A stretch of 64,000 nucleotides of DNA from Coccinella septempunctata (lineage: Eukaryota > Arthropoda > Insecta > Coleoptera > Coccinellidae). The DNA lies in the NCBI RefSeq assembly GCF_907165205.1, contig NC_058190.1, positions 3,914,001 through 3,978,000 of the forward strand. Reading direction: 5' to 3'. The first letter of the stretch is position 1. Each line of letters begins with the position of its first letter. Shown one piece after another: positions 44,661 through 55,659 of the stretch. Below the pieces are notes generated by a model. The model was given only the letters and a program-made list of their open reading frames with translations. It was not told where the DNA came from and made no database searches. Both the position numbers and the translations under genes were made by a program.

Positions 44661-47633
44661 TATCGGAGCATTGTGCTGCAAAGCGTCATTTCTGCCTTCT
44701 CCTTCAGAATGTCCAGTCTCTGGGTACTGCTCTCAATAAGCTGCACTTGATGGCTCTGGAAGAGGGTGCAGACATAGTGGCGATAACTGAGCATTGGAAA
44801 TCCAAAGATGAACTCGAAGCCGGCATGTTGGAGGGTTACAAGCTTGTTTCAAGTTTTTGCCGTTTGAAAGGAAGACATGGTGGAACTGCAATTTACTGCA
44901 AGGAAGATCTGAAGTGTACTGATAGGCAAGATTATAATTCACTAAGTATTCCTAATGTCATTGAATGTTGTGCTGCCAGTTTGTATATGGAAAACTGTAA
45001 AATGCTTATTATTTGTATCTATAGGCCTAATACCCCGCCATTAGCCGATGCTGTACAGTTCCTCGAATGCCTAAGAGAAATTTTTGAGCGTTGCTTGTCG
45101 GAGACATCTGACTATATTCTGGTAGGAGATTTTAACCTAGATATTCTGTCTTCTTCTTCTGATGTTAGAGAATTTCTGTCTTTGTTGGAGAATTTCAATG
45201 TCAGAATTACAAATTTTAAGCCAACACGTCCTGTGTCTGGCTCTTGTATAGACAATGTGTTCACCTCCCTTAGCGGTAATACTAATGTAGTTGAGTACCA
45301 CATCTCAGATCATTCAGGATTGAAGTTTATCTCCACATTGATTTGCGGTGACAAAATGAAGAATAAGTTTGTAAAGAAAAGAATTATAAATGACAAATCA
45401 ATTGAGAGGTTTTTACGGGAACTGTCACTGATGGAATGGGATGATGTTTACGGCAGCAAACTTGATCCTAGTCAACTTTGGAATGTTTTCCACCAACGTT
45501 TTTCGGAAATTTTTGAGCTGTGTTCTCCTAAAGTTGCTATTCGACTGGTTTCTCCTGGTGTTTTTAGACAAACTCCCGAAATTAAAAAACTAAAAGATAC
45601 CCTAGACAAACTTTATGTTATATCATTCTGTAAACCAGAATTCAGGGATGTCTATAGGTCCACTAAAAGGAGATATGATTCTCTTTTGACCACAACGAAG
45701 AGAGAATATTTCAACGAGATTATTGTAAATTCTGAAAATAAATCCAAAGCTTCGTGGAGGATTATTAATTCTCTAACCAAGAATAAAGTTCATAACGAGG
45801 TATCTCTTGGTCAAAGCGACCACTCAGCTCTGGCAAATCGGTTCAATACATTTTTTGCAAATATTCCAGTTAAATTAACTGAAGGTTTAACCAGATCTAT
45901 TATCCCTAATTCTCAGAGCAAACTTGATAATTCTTTTTTCATGTTTGATATTACGCAGGACGAAATTGTACAATTTGTGAAATCTTTGAAAACCAATACA
46001 TCTTGGGGCCATGATGAGATACCGATAAAAGTGATAAAAGCATCGATAGACTTTATCATTGAACCATTAACTTTTATAATCAATCGTTCTTTCACGGAGG
46101 GTATTTTTCCGGATAATCTGAAGATTACTATAGTCAAACCCCTACATAAAAAAGGTAGCAAAAGATGACCTTAACAACTATAGGCCCATAAGCATCCTCT
46201 CTTCATTTTCTAAAGTTTTTGAAAAGATTTTAAGCAATAGAATGTCCAATTTTTTTCGTAAATTCAATGTTATTTCTGGATGTCAACATGGTTTTGTTAA
46301 AAATAAAAATATTGAAACCGCTATTTTTGAGCTCATAAATGAGATTGTTCTTGCTCTGGAGCAAGGACAAATTCCTATGGCACTGTTTTTGGACCTTTCG
46401 AAGGCTTTCGACTGTGTTGATCATCGGAAGCTTTTGGAAGTACTCGATAATTGTGGTATCAGAGATAGTCAACTCAAACTCATAGAGAGCTATTTGAAGT
46501 CCAGAAAACAACGGGTAGTTCTGGAGGCTGATGGTGAAACCTTTGTCTCGAATGAAATTGAAACAATTTTAGGACTCCCTCAGGGTAGTATTGTTGGTCC
46601 TTTATTGTTCATAATTTATGTTAATTCTCTACCTAAGGCGATCAAAAGTGAATGTGAACCTCCAATTGAGAGGATGATGAAGAGTATACCCTCATCTCGG
46701 ACTGAAGTAAAATCACCAGCTGTTTTGACTAAAAGCATTGAAACAAATCATGCTCTTTCAGTTAAGTCTACAATGCCGTCCCGGGATACTACCTCAATGA
46801 GATTATTTGCAGATGATACAAATATTTTGACCCGATCGTCATGTATTCCATACGCTGTTGATGTTTGCAATATTGTGGTTAACTCGGTAAAAACTTGGTT
46901 ATGTAACTATAATCTTGTCCTAAACATTGAGAAGACTAAATGTATGATTTTTCATAGTGATAATTCCAAATTAGATTTTCCTGAAACTGTGGATATTCTT
47001 GATAGCTGTGTTGTGGTTGAAGATAATGTGAAATTTTTGGGTATAGTTCTTGACAGTCAATTAAAGTGGGGACCTCATACAGAACAACTTAAGACCAGAT
47101 TAAGCTCTGCATGTTACACATTATTTATGTTAAGAGGTCAAGTGAATTTCGATGTGCTCAAACTTGTCTATTTTGCAAATTTTCATTCCATACTTTCATA
47201 TGGAATAATTTTTTGGGGTAGTTCATCAAATGTGGAAAATATTTTCGTTGTTCAAAAAAGGGCATTGCGTACTATGTTACGTTTGAGTTATAGAGAATCA
47301 TGTAGAGGAAATTTTGAAAAAAATAATATACTCACTGTCTATGGATTATATGTATATAGGCTCTTACTTTTTTTTAGAAAACGAATTCATTATTTTGAGG
47401 ATTACAAAAATGTTAATAACACCAGAAGAATGTTTCCTTATAATGTACCTATTCATAGGACAATACTAAGGGAGAGAACTGTTGAATGTATGGCAATATC
47501 TATGTACAATGCTCTACCAAAAACTATTAGAATGATCACTTGCGATAAGGATTTTAAGAAAACTTTATATTGTTTTATTTTGAAATCAGAGCCATACAGT
47601 TTATCTGAATTCATTTCGTACTGTAGGAGATAG
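44630..47633 (+). pseudogene. LINE ORF2: endonuclease and reverse transcriptase, one frameshift
   Basis: The APE-type endonuclease is complete at motif level: LLLQNVQSLGTALNKL, ADIVAITEHW, ILVGDFNLDIL, SCIDNVF and ISDHSGL. The reverse transcriptase follows with NNYRPISILSSFSKVFEK, LFLDLSKAFDCVDH, LPQGSIVGPLLFIIYVNSL, RLFADDTNIL and VKFLGIVLDSQLKW. The two frames meet at 46155-46166: GGTAGCAAAAGATGACC reads through if one A of the AAAA run is removed, so a single-base insertion is the only break seen. An insert of about 50 residues separates the LPQGS and FADD boxes. RT motif style suggests the CR1/Jockey group. Confidence 0.88.
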
Positions 47634-47744
47634 GTATGTTAATATTTTGTCTGTTTGATTCCTGTTCAATATGTTTTTTGACTTATTCCATTTTTATATC
47701 TTATTTGGTGTAATTTCTTGGAATTAATAAACATATTATTATAA

Positions 47745-50700
47745 CTTTAGCCTTGCGGCTTTCACACTCCTCTCCAGAGGAAAATTCACTTATCCCAGAT
47801 ATCTCAGATATCAAAAGGATTAAGCTCTGTTGGAGCCCTTTCCAGGTTTTCGGGCTCGTAGTGGTGGTCGGGTTCGGGTCGCTCCTCGGCTCCCTGCTGT
47901 AGGTTGGATTCCTGCTCCACCCGCACTTCCTGTCGGAGCAGACGGTGTTCCTCTGCATTCCCCATGTACTTGCGTACAGTTCTCGCCGTTCCGAGCAGTA
48001 CCGCCTTCTGCATGACTTTATAAATATTTTCGTCCAACTGAAGTTTTCTCAAGTTCTCTAGTAGTTTCTTCGGTATCAGGCCTGTAGATGAAATGACAAT
48101 AGGGATGGTCTTTATATCTTTCAGCTTCCACTGTCTTCTGGTTTGTTCCTCGAGATCTCTGTATTTTGAAATTTTTTCAGTGTGTCTATCTAGAAGATTG
48201 TTATTATTTGGAATTGCCACGTCGATGAATAGTGCTGTGTCCTCATCCTTATTGAGCAATATGAGGTCTGGTCTATTGTGGGTTATTTTCCGGTCTGTGA
48301 GAACAGTGCGATCCCAGTAGAGCTTGTGATGTTCGTTTTCCAGCACAGCATCTGGATGGTAATTGTAATAAGGAACCCTTTTCGAAGTTAGAAGTTGGTG
48401 TTTTAGTGCCAATTCTTGGTGAAGAATCTTGGCAACAGCATCACGTCTATTTTTGTACTCCGTGCCCGCGAACTTCTGACATCCCCCGGTGATGTGCTGG
48501 ATAGTTTCATGTGTCGCACAGCCATAACGACAGCTATCGTCCGCCACTGAGGCATCCTTGGCGATGTATCTCATGTAATTTCTTGTTGGAATCACCTGAT
48601 CCTGGATGGCGAGCATGAAGCCCTCTGTCTCAGGAAACAACCTTCCGGAAGTCAACCAGTAGTTCGACGCAGATATGTCGACGTAATCATGCTTGACCTC
48701 CTTCTGGTGCCTCCCATGCAAAGATTTGCCAATCAGTTTCTGCATTTTACTTTCTGCAGAGTGTTCGACGGTTTCCAAGTGATCCTGGTGTAGCTTTAAC
48801 GGTGTAGAAGTATCAGCAACACAAACTACTCGATGGAGTTCTGACGAAGCTGCCTTGCTCAAGAAATAGTTTCGAAGTCCTTCAATTTCCTGGGACATAC
48901 GGTTGGACAAATCAACAATTCCTCTACCCCCAAGATGTCGTGGCAGCTCTGTCCGTTCTATTGAGCTTTTGGGGTGATGTTTATTGTGTTTAGTCAGCAT
49001 CGTCCTTATTTTTCTCTGTAAAGCTGCTAAATCGGTGGTCGTCCAAGAGATTATACCAAATGAATAGCTCAGCGCCGAGCAAGCGTAGGTGTTAATCGCT
49101 TTTATCAGATTCTTGCTGTTAAGACCAGTTCTCATTATCCTCCTCAATCTTCGGGTGAACTCCTCCGTTAATTCTTTCTTCATCTGAGTCTGATTGATTC
49201 TTCTTGCCTGTTTTATGCCTAGATACTTGTATGTGTCTCCTTCCTTTAATGCTTCAATTTCTGCACCTTCCTTGAGTTTGAACGTACCATCTTCTATTTT
49301 CCCTCTCGTTATGTTTAGCAGTCGACATTTTTCTAGTCCAAACTTCATTTTGATGTCTTCCGAGAATCCTTTCACCATTTTCAGCATCAGTTGCATTTGT
49401 TTTTTGGTAGATGCGAAGAGTTTCAAATCGTCCATGTAAAGGAGATGATTCAGTTTCATCATAGTTCTACTGCCGCTCTTGATGGAAAATCCGTAGTCCG
49501 TAGAATTCAATCTATGAGACAAGGGATTCAGGGCCATGCAGAACCACAGAGGACTCAGCGAGTCTCCTTGGAAAATTCCGCGTCTTATTGGAATAGGTCC
49601 TGTTGTAATGGAGCAATCTGCTGCTTTCATTTGAAGACTAGTACGCCAGGTTGACATGGCGTTTTTCAGGAACTTAACAATATTGGGATCCACCTTGTAA
49701 ATCTTCAAGATCGTCAAGAGCCATTCGTGAGGTATAGAATCGAATGCATTTTTGTAGTCTATGTACGCAGCGTAAAGATTCCTTCGCTTGGAGAACGCTT
49801 GATTGCAGATAACTGAATCTATTATTAGTTGTTCTTTGCACCCTCGGCTGTCTTTGGTGCATCCTTTCTGTTGCATGGCGATGATGTTATTTCTTTCGCA
49901 ATGGTTGTGAATTCGGTTTGATATGCACGATGTGATTAATTTGTACATCGTTGGAAGACATGTGATCGGTCGGTACTTGGATGGGTCTTCTGTATTCCTT
50001 TGGTCTTTAGGTAACAGGTATGTTGTGCCATGTGTAAGGAATACTGGCATTCTTTCAGGATTTACAATGACATCATTTATTGCGGAGGTCAATTTGTCAT
50101 GCATGATCCAAAGTTTCTTGATCCAGAAGTTCTGTAATCCATCAGGCCCAGGTGCTTTCCAGTTGTGCAGTCCTCTGATAGCTGATTTTACTTCTTCAAT
50201 TGTGATCATGTCATGCTGCATCGGCTCATATTTTATAGCTTCAGATTTTTCATCTTCAATCCATCCGGTATCTCCATTGAACTGAGGTTTCGTTGATAAT
50301 TGTTCGGTCCAGAATTGTTCAATGGCTTCCTTTGGTGGTAATTTTCCATTTTCTCCATCCGACGATGTGAGTGACCGGTAGAAAGATTCTTCCGACTTTT
50401 CGAATGAATTATTGTCTCTTTTCCGGCTATAATTGCTTTTATATCTCCTCAGGCGTTCTGCATACCGACTCAATTTTTGCTTCAGAGTGTCGAGGCAATG
50501 GTGAGCTGTAGCATTCTCCGTCTCTCGTTCTGTGTGTGTCCTGTTTCTATCCATGATATCTTTGGCAGCTTTCACAACCTTTCTTCCTCGATTTCCGTTC
50601 AAGTACTCCGTCAGTCGTCCAATGTCTCTTCTTAGCCTTTCTGTTTTGTGTTGAAGACGTTTCTGCCATGCTGGCGCGTGTAATTTGTGTAATTTTGGAC

Positions 50701-51735
50701 CATCGTTGTTCGTTTGGCGAATTTTTGCCCCCATGGTTTTCGCTGTCGTCAGCGCTGCACAGTGAAAAACTAGATGCAGATATTCCAATGAACTTCCGTT
50801 CTGTAGGTATTCAGGTAAAACGTCCTTATTCAAGATGTCGATTATAAGTGACAGTTTCTTGGATGTATTGAGTCGTGGAGGTGCTACTCGATGAAGAGGA
50901 TCTGTTCCTTCCAGTTCGGCAAAGTATTTCCTCATGTCAGAGTCAACTTGTCGGTGGAGCTCTTCCCTATCGTCCTGGTGTTCAGGCTCATTTGCTTTGC
51001 AAGAAGGGCTTTCAGTATCAATGTCTTCTGGGTGTTGTTGCCCAGGTATGTGAATTTCATCAGAGGTGTTGGTGTTATTCTCTATTGCTAGCGGATGCTG
51101 AAGTTCTCGTTTAATTGCGTCGATTCGGGCCGTTGGTATTAGTTCATTTCTCATAATTACGCGGTACTGGTCTGCCACTCGTTGTTCAGTGACATTGAGA
51201 TTTGGGTAGGCAATGCAGAATTCCTCATGGAGCCTTTTCCTATAGTTGTTCGTGTTCTGCCCTAGTCCCGTGATGGAGTTATATATGCGCACAATAGTTT
51301 CATTCATGGACGTTGTCCACTTCATGCGCTTTCTAACTAACCCCGCTTGGGTGAGCACTGGCTGAATATCCTGCGCAGCACCTTCAGCGGTTCGAGTCGG
51401 CAATTGAATTGGACTCGTTGGTTGCTGTTGTTGCTTTGGAGCTGTAGCTTCTTTTGCAGCAGGAGCCCGCTTCCTCAACATCCTGCCACCGACGTCCCGC
51501 ATGCTGTCATGTCCAGCGCCGGCTCCAGACATGCCCTGACGATCCCCAGGCAGCGACTTGTTTCCGAGGCTTCTCGTAATCACCATTTTCATGGGTTTGT
51601 GCTCCCCTTTCTCGGTTTGGGTGAGAGGTAGAGAAATGAGAGCAGAAAGAGCACCCCTATAAAGGATGTGAAAGAGAGAGGAAGAAGGAATGAGACTGCG
51701 GACAGCAGGCGTGGCTGGCTGCACCGTCTACGTCG
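47745..51735 (-). mobile_element. R4/Dong-type LINE inserted in an ATT repeat
   Basis: About 3.99 kb with one long ORF. It is flanked on one side by ACATATTATTATAA (47731-47744) and on the other by TTATTATTATTATTATTATA (51736-51757). Dong of Bombyx mori is known to insert in TAA repeats. The repeat used here appears to be the tail of the CR1/Jockey-like LINE on the other strand. Confidence 0.88.
47804..51724 (-). CDS. R4/Dong-type LINE polyprotein: Myb-like domain, RT, CCHC, restriction-like endonuclease
   Basis: 1306 codons, uninterrupted. A Myb-like segment (MKWTTSMNETIVRIYNSITG to QRVADQYRVIMRN) lies near residues 133-190. WKAPGPDGLQNFWIKKLW is near 525. The reverse transcriptase spans about 585-800 with KYRPITCLPTMYKL, AAYIDYKNAFDSIPHEWL, GIFQGDSLSPLWFCMAL and LLYMDDLKLF. 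A CCHC zinc knuckle (CRYGCATHETIQHITGGC) is near 1065 and a restriction-like endonuclease motif (RPDLILLNKDEDTALFIDVA) near 1148. Single-ORF LINEs with C-terminal CCHC and PD-D/E nuclease are the R2/R4/Dong group; the target repeat favours Dong. The true start may be a downstream Met such as the one in MKMVITRSLG. The copy could be functional. Confidence 0.93.
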   Translation of the reverse strand: MQPATPAVRSLIPSSSLFHILYRGALSALISLPLTQTEKGEHKPMKMVITRSLGNKSLPGDRQGMSGAGAGHDSMRDVGGRMLRKRAPAAKEATAPKQQQQPTSPIQLPTRTAEGAAQDIQPVLTQAGLVRKRMKWTTSMNETIVRIYNSITGLGQNTNNYRKRLHEEFCIAYPNLNVTEQRVADQYRVIMRNELIPTARIDAIKRELQHPLAIENNTNTSDEIHIPGQQHPEDIDTESPSCKANEPEHQDDREELHRQVDSDMRKYFAELEGTDPLHRVAPPRLNTSKKLSLIIDILNKDVLPEYLQNGSSLEYLHLVFHCAALTTAKTMGAKIRQTNNDGPKLHKLHAPAWQKRLQHKTERLRRDIGRLTEYLNGNRGRKVVKAAKDIMDRNRTHTERETENATAHHCLDTLKQKLSRYAERLRRYKSNYSRKRDNNSFEKSEESFYRSLTSSDGENGKLPPKEAIEQFWTEQLSTKPQFNGDTGWIEDEKSEAIKYEPMQHDMITIEEVKSAIRGLHNWKAPGPDGLQNFWIKKLWIMHDKLTSAINDVIVNPERMPVFLTHGTTYLLPKDQRNTEDPSKYRPITCLPTMYKLITSCISNRIHNHCERNNIIAMQQKGCTKDSRGCKEQLIIDSVICNQAFSKRRNLYAAYIDYKNAFDSIPHEWLLTILKIYKVDPNIVKFLKNAMSTWRTSLQMKAADCSITTGPIPIRRGIFQGDSLSPLWFCMALNPLSHRLNSTDYGFSIKSGSRTMMKLNHLLYMDDLKLFASTKKQMQLMLKMVKGFSEDIKMKFGLEKCRLLNITRGKIEDGTFKLKEGAEIEALKEGDTYKYLGIKQARRINQTQMKKELTEEFTRRLRRIMRTGLNSKNLIKAINTYACSALSYSFGIISWTTTDLAALQRKIRTMLTKHNKHHPKSSIERTELPRHLGGRGIVDLSNRMSQEIEGLRNYFLSKAASSELHRVVCVADTSTPLKLHQDHLETVEHSAESKMQKLIGKSLHGRHQKEVKHDYVDISASNYWLTSGRLFPETEGFMLAIQDQVIPTRNYMRYIAKDASVADDSCRYGCATHETIQHITGGCQKFAGTEYKNRRDAVAKILHQELALKHQLLTSKRVPYYNYHPDAVLENEHHKLYWDRTVLTDRKITHNRPDLILLNKDEDTALFIDVAIPNNNNLLDRHTEKISKYRDLEEQTRRQWKLKDIKTIPIVISSTGLIPKKLLENLRKLQLDENIYKVMQKAVLLGTARTVRKYMGNAEEHRLLRQEVRVEQESNLQQGAEERPEPDHHYEPENLERAPTELNPFDI

Positions 51736-51757
51736 TTATTATTATTATTATTATTAT
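51736..51757. repeat. (ATT)n target repeat
   Basis: TTATTATTATTATTATTATA. With 47731-47744 it forms the split target of the R4/Dong-type LINE. Confidence 0.85.
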
Positions 51758-51769
51758 AAGTTATATGGA

Positions 51770-52345
51770 TAGATGAAGTAAGGATCAATACTGATGGGCT
51801 ATTCAATAGACATAATGAACACTATTGATCAAACCAAAATGAAAATATTTGTAGACAAATAAACAGGCAAGGACGGTTTGGATTCAATGTATGGCTTGCA
51901 ATTGTGAACGGAAGATTTCTGGGACCCAAAATATATGAAGAAAATTTGGCTTATTTGAATATTTCAGAGAATTTTGTTGAGGAGTATATTGACAATTTTC
52001 CTCTCAGTGAATCGAGGTTGCTTTCTTATCAGCAGGATGGCGCACCTGCCCATAATTCGCAACGAACTAAAATCAAATTGAATAGTTTATTCGAGAATCC
52101 GCATTGTCCTATTGCCTGGCCAGCAAGATCACCAGACCTCAATCCTTTAGATTTCTTCGTGTGGGGGATATGTTAAAAATAAAATTTTCTGGACTCCTGT
52201 CATTCATAGGATGGATTTAGAGCACAGTCAGGAACGCCATCAGAGACATTTCCCCAGTTATGCTGTTGAATTCAGTGAATTCTGTTAGAAAAAGATGTAG
52301 AATTTGTTTACAGAATAATGGAACTCAATTCGAGAACTTTATCGT
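51770..52345 (+). pseudogene. Mariner-like transposase, C-terminal half, broken
   Basis: The frame 51860-52176 encodes RQGRFGFNVWLAIVNGRFLG, then LLSYQQDGAPAHNSQRTK and WPARSPDLNPLDFFVWG, the second and third catalytic blocks of a DDE/D transposase. After a frameshift it continues VRNAIRDISP and VRKRCRICLQNNGTQFENF, a typical C-terminus. The N-terminal half is missing, removed or displaced by the LINE insertion. The arms 44178-44419 and 52574-52820 probably are its terminal repeats. Confidence 0.8.
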
Positions 52346-52475
52346 CCAGTTGCAGGAAAGTCCATTGAAATTCAATACTTCATTAAAATCTTAATCTTCC
52401 ATTTTCCCCTTCAAAAATGACAGTTTTAAATTTTGATAGGGCATCAAATCTTAATGGACTTTCCTGCAACTGGAC
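52344..52475. mobile_element. 132-bp MITE
   Basis: Perfect inverted ends GTCCAGTTGCAGGAAAGTCC plus ATT at 52344-52366 and 52453-52475. It overlaps the end of the transposase relic. Confidence 0.8.
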
Positions 52476-52573
52476 CTTTATGAGTCATAGAAAATCTGTT
52501 CGATACTTATTCCAATTGAGTGTAACATGAATCAATGATTTTATTGAAGTTATAAGTGTTTCAGCTAACCAAT

Positions 52574-52820
52574 GAAATTATATGAACGGAAAGTTTCAAT
52601 TCGTATCATAGAGATGGAGATTTATTGGGAGTGGACAATGTTAAGATCGATGGTTTCATAGAATTCTATCAAATATAAAAATTTTACTAAAATGGTGATT
52701 TTGCCTTGAGTAAGGAAGTAATATATCGACATATATATATTTTTTTGAAAAGATATTTTATTTTTGGATGATATGAGGTCAAAAATAAAATGCATCGTAT
52801 GTATTTAAAATTACGAAGTT
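52574..52820. repeat. Right arm of the transposon split by LINE insertion
   Basis: The inverted counterpart of 44178-44419, now 8.15 kb away because of the LINE insertions. Confidence 0.75.
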
Positions 52821-53161
52821 TTTTTTTCACCCTTAGTACAGGAGATAAAAAAAGTTGAATATGGTATCGTATTTCCAATGAAAAAGTGTCTGTAGAAAGT
52901 TTTTACTATTTTCAGGTATTTTGGAAAATAAAGAAGTTACGGCACATTATCGAAATCGACAAAATATCAAAATTTTCTCAAATCTTCAAGACAAATGAAG
53001 ATATCGTGAAACGGTTTTCAATTATGGACTTTTCACGAAAATCGAACACAGGACTCCTTTCAACGTTTTTACCTATTTAGTCTAGATGTACCAGAAACAG
53101 CCAAAATCAAGCAATTTGGGATACCTGTACATATAACATAAGTAAAAAGGATTTTGTGTAA
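52821..53161. other. No recognised feature
   Basis: AT-rich. A GATACCTGTACAT stretch near 53120 may be another element end. No ORF of interest. Confidence 0.4.
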
Positions 53162-53250
53162 CTTTTCAAGTTCAAATTGGCGCTAATCAAAATCAAAATG
53201 ACATTAGGCAAAATCAAATTGACAATATCAATTTCAAACTGGGATTAATC

Positions 53251-54019
53251 CATAGACCTATAAAACACATGGACGCGCCCTTCCAGTGAGTTTCAATAGC
53301 CACGAGTGCGGCCAACATGAGATGGAGCTAGTATGGGCAAGAAAACGTTCTTTAGAACGCCTTTTAGCGCTAAGAGCATACGATTTATTTCGATTTTTTT
53401 TAAATAGGGAAAATAAGAAATGAAATTTGCTTAGAAATATTTCGATAATTGATTATAAACATAATTCTTTTATTTTAGTAATTAATTTCTGAGCTATATT
53501 TGTATATTGGCGCCCGTTAGAGATAAAAACAAGTACATACCTATAAAATCGAATAAAAAAAATTGAACGAATATTAGTATCATTTAGATTGCGTTTAATG
53601 ATCCAATTAGAACTAAAGAGCACAATTTTTGCTTTCGGCAACTATTCCTCGGAAAATACAACAGATAAGTTCATGAAAAGTTTGTGAATAAATTGACATA
53701 CATTTATTGATTTGGAATGAATAATCCAACTATGATATCATAAATCGATTAATACATTCGAAGTTACTATACCTGTGAAATTTCACTTTATCTGTCTTTT
53801 CATTTCGTACTATTAATTGCACTCTACGAGGACACCATTATTACTTTCATGATAGAAAAAGGATACGACATTCAAAGTTGATCTAAAATTGATGAGAAAA
53901 TTCTGAAAATTTCGATAAATACAAAGTCCAAATGAATGTTTTGCCCATACTAGCTCTATCTTATTTCGGCCGCACCCCCTCTCTCTCTACGCCGTGTCCA
54001 TGTGTTTAATATGTCTATG
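53251..54019. mobile_element. CATAGACATA-family element, copy B (769 bp)
   Basis: The ends CATAGACCTATAAAACACAT then GGAC and the complement of GTCCATGTGTTTAATATGTC then TATG are flanked by the perfect 8-bp duplication GATTAATC (53243-53250 and 54020-54027). The arms keep pairing for about 95 bp (GTGCGGCC, AGCTAGTATGGGCAA). It has no transposase. Confidence 0.88.
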
Positions 54020-54292
54020 GATTAATCAGAAGCAAATTGGGATTAATCAAGTTCAAATTGGCATTTCTCAATTTCAAATGGATATTAAACATAATAAAAT
54101 TGCAATTGTAAAAATTGAACATCAACGTTCGAATGGAACTGAATCAGTTGATCACACAGATCAAGACAGCTCTTTTTCTCTGTATTTTTCGTTCAAAAAT
54201 TATGAATTTTTCTGATGGCAACATCTCGAAAAGTATTACTAAGTATGTATTCGGAGTCTCTCAAATCTTTGCATACGCTGCGAAATGAAATA

Positions 54293-55659
54293 CACTGCGC
54301 AAAAAAATTAACGCACATTCTGAAAATCTCAATTTTAATGAAAGTTAACTCTACATTGAATTTATAACTTATTTTTTATGTTCTTTCGGGAAGGTTTTGA
54401 ACGAAACAAGACACATTAAATGGAAGAAAAATTCAGGATTTCACCGAATCTTATGTGAAAGAAGAGAAATGAACAATTTTTAAAATACTGAAATGCTGAT
54501 TCAATACTTGGTATTTCCACCCCTTGCGTTAATTACAGCTCGGCAACGACGGTTCATACTCAAAATGAGTGATCTTAAAATGTTCTGATCTAATCCTTCC
54601 CGGATTTCTCCGAGTTGGATTCCTAAGTCATTTAGAGTAGCTGGATGATTTTCTGAACTTCTCAGCCTTCTATTGAGGTTGTCCCAAACCTGCTCAATCG
54701 GATTGAGATCTGGACTTCTTGCTGGCCATTCCATTCGAGGGACTTCAACCTCTTCAAGGTACTCCTGAACGATGCGCGCACGATGGGGTCTGGCATTATC
54801 GTCCATAAAAATGAAATTTTCACCAATATATGAGGCAAATGGCACTACATGCTCTTCAAGAATGTTCCTTATATACTTTTCAGCATTTATAGCTTCATTA
54901 TCAACGACCACTAGGTCTGTGCGAGCAGTCAAAGATATTCCACCCCATACCATAATCGATCCTCCCCCGAAACCAGTATAGTATTCAGGAAATTGCACTG
55001 AGCATTTCTTTCATGTGGACGTCTGTATACAAGGGAACGTCGATCACAATGGTAGAGGCAGAATCTAGACTCATCAGAGTGCTAATTTGCATCTCATGAG
55101 TTTGCTCAGGCTGAATTTGAAGGAGGCGGGCGGTTGCAAACCGTTGTCACAACGAAGAAACTCTCAAGTAACGTTCTTGAATGGCAGTTGTTACCCGTGG
55201 TCTACCCTGTCCTGGTCTTCGGACATTCAACCTGTCTCCCTGAATCGCTGCAACATTCTGGACACACTTGTATGGGAAACTCCAAACCTTTCTGCAATTC
55301 TTGTGTATGTCCACCCTTCTTCTCGCAAAACTACCGCTTGGGCACATTCCTCTTGGGTCAAATTGCGTGTTTCGCGTTGCATAACGATCGAGTGTAGAAA
55401 ATCAAACGAAAGAAAAACTATTGATCACTAGAATTGATCGAGAACAACTGATTTCAGAATGGAGCCAATACATTCAAAATCTGATAATATCATCTTTTTT
55501 TATTCCTGCTGGGAAAAAACATCTGTATTGAAGAAAACCGTTGAAAGTGGATAACATATGCATGCATAATTCTGATAAGAATAATTATCATTGAGAACAC
55601 CTTCAGTTATAGAATAAATTTGAGATTTCCATAATGTGCGTTAATTTTTTTGCGCAGTG
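54293..55659 (-). mobile_element. Tc1-like element, copy 1, both ends present
   Basis: 1367 bp with inverted repeats of about 27 bp beginning CACTGCGCAAAAAAATTAAC and flanked by TA on both sides, the Tc1/mariner target. The transposase inside is broken. The same family is at 57353-58364. Confidence 0.9.
54501..55383 (-). pseudogene. Tc1-like transposase, copy 1, broken
   Basis: The N-terminal helix-turn-helix part survives from ATG at 55383 (LTQEECAQAVVLREEGWTYT, RIAERFGVSHTSVSRMLQRF). Then a stop and frameshift, and the GRPRVT box in another frame. Comparison with copy 2 shows an internal deletion of about 155 bp between the TIRN-like segment and DESRF. The catalytic end is open (54998-54501): FMDDNARPHRA, WPARSPDLNPIEQVWDNL. 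The protein cannot be made whole. Confidence 0.88.

Larger units (their letters stand above)
44421..47735 (+). mobile_element. CR1/Jockey-like LINE, 5'-truncated in ORF1
   Basis: The end of ORF1 (44433-44660), an ORF2 with endonuclease and reverse transcriptase (about 44630-47633) and a short 3' UTR run into an ATT-rich tail near 47735. The tail is interrupted by the R4/Dong-like LINE and resumes at 51735. The LINE is inserted inside a mariner-like transposon whose arms are 44178-44419 and 52574-52820. Confidence 0.88.
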
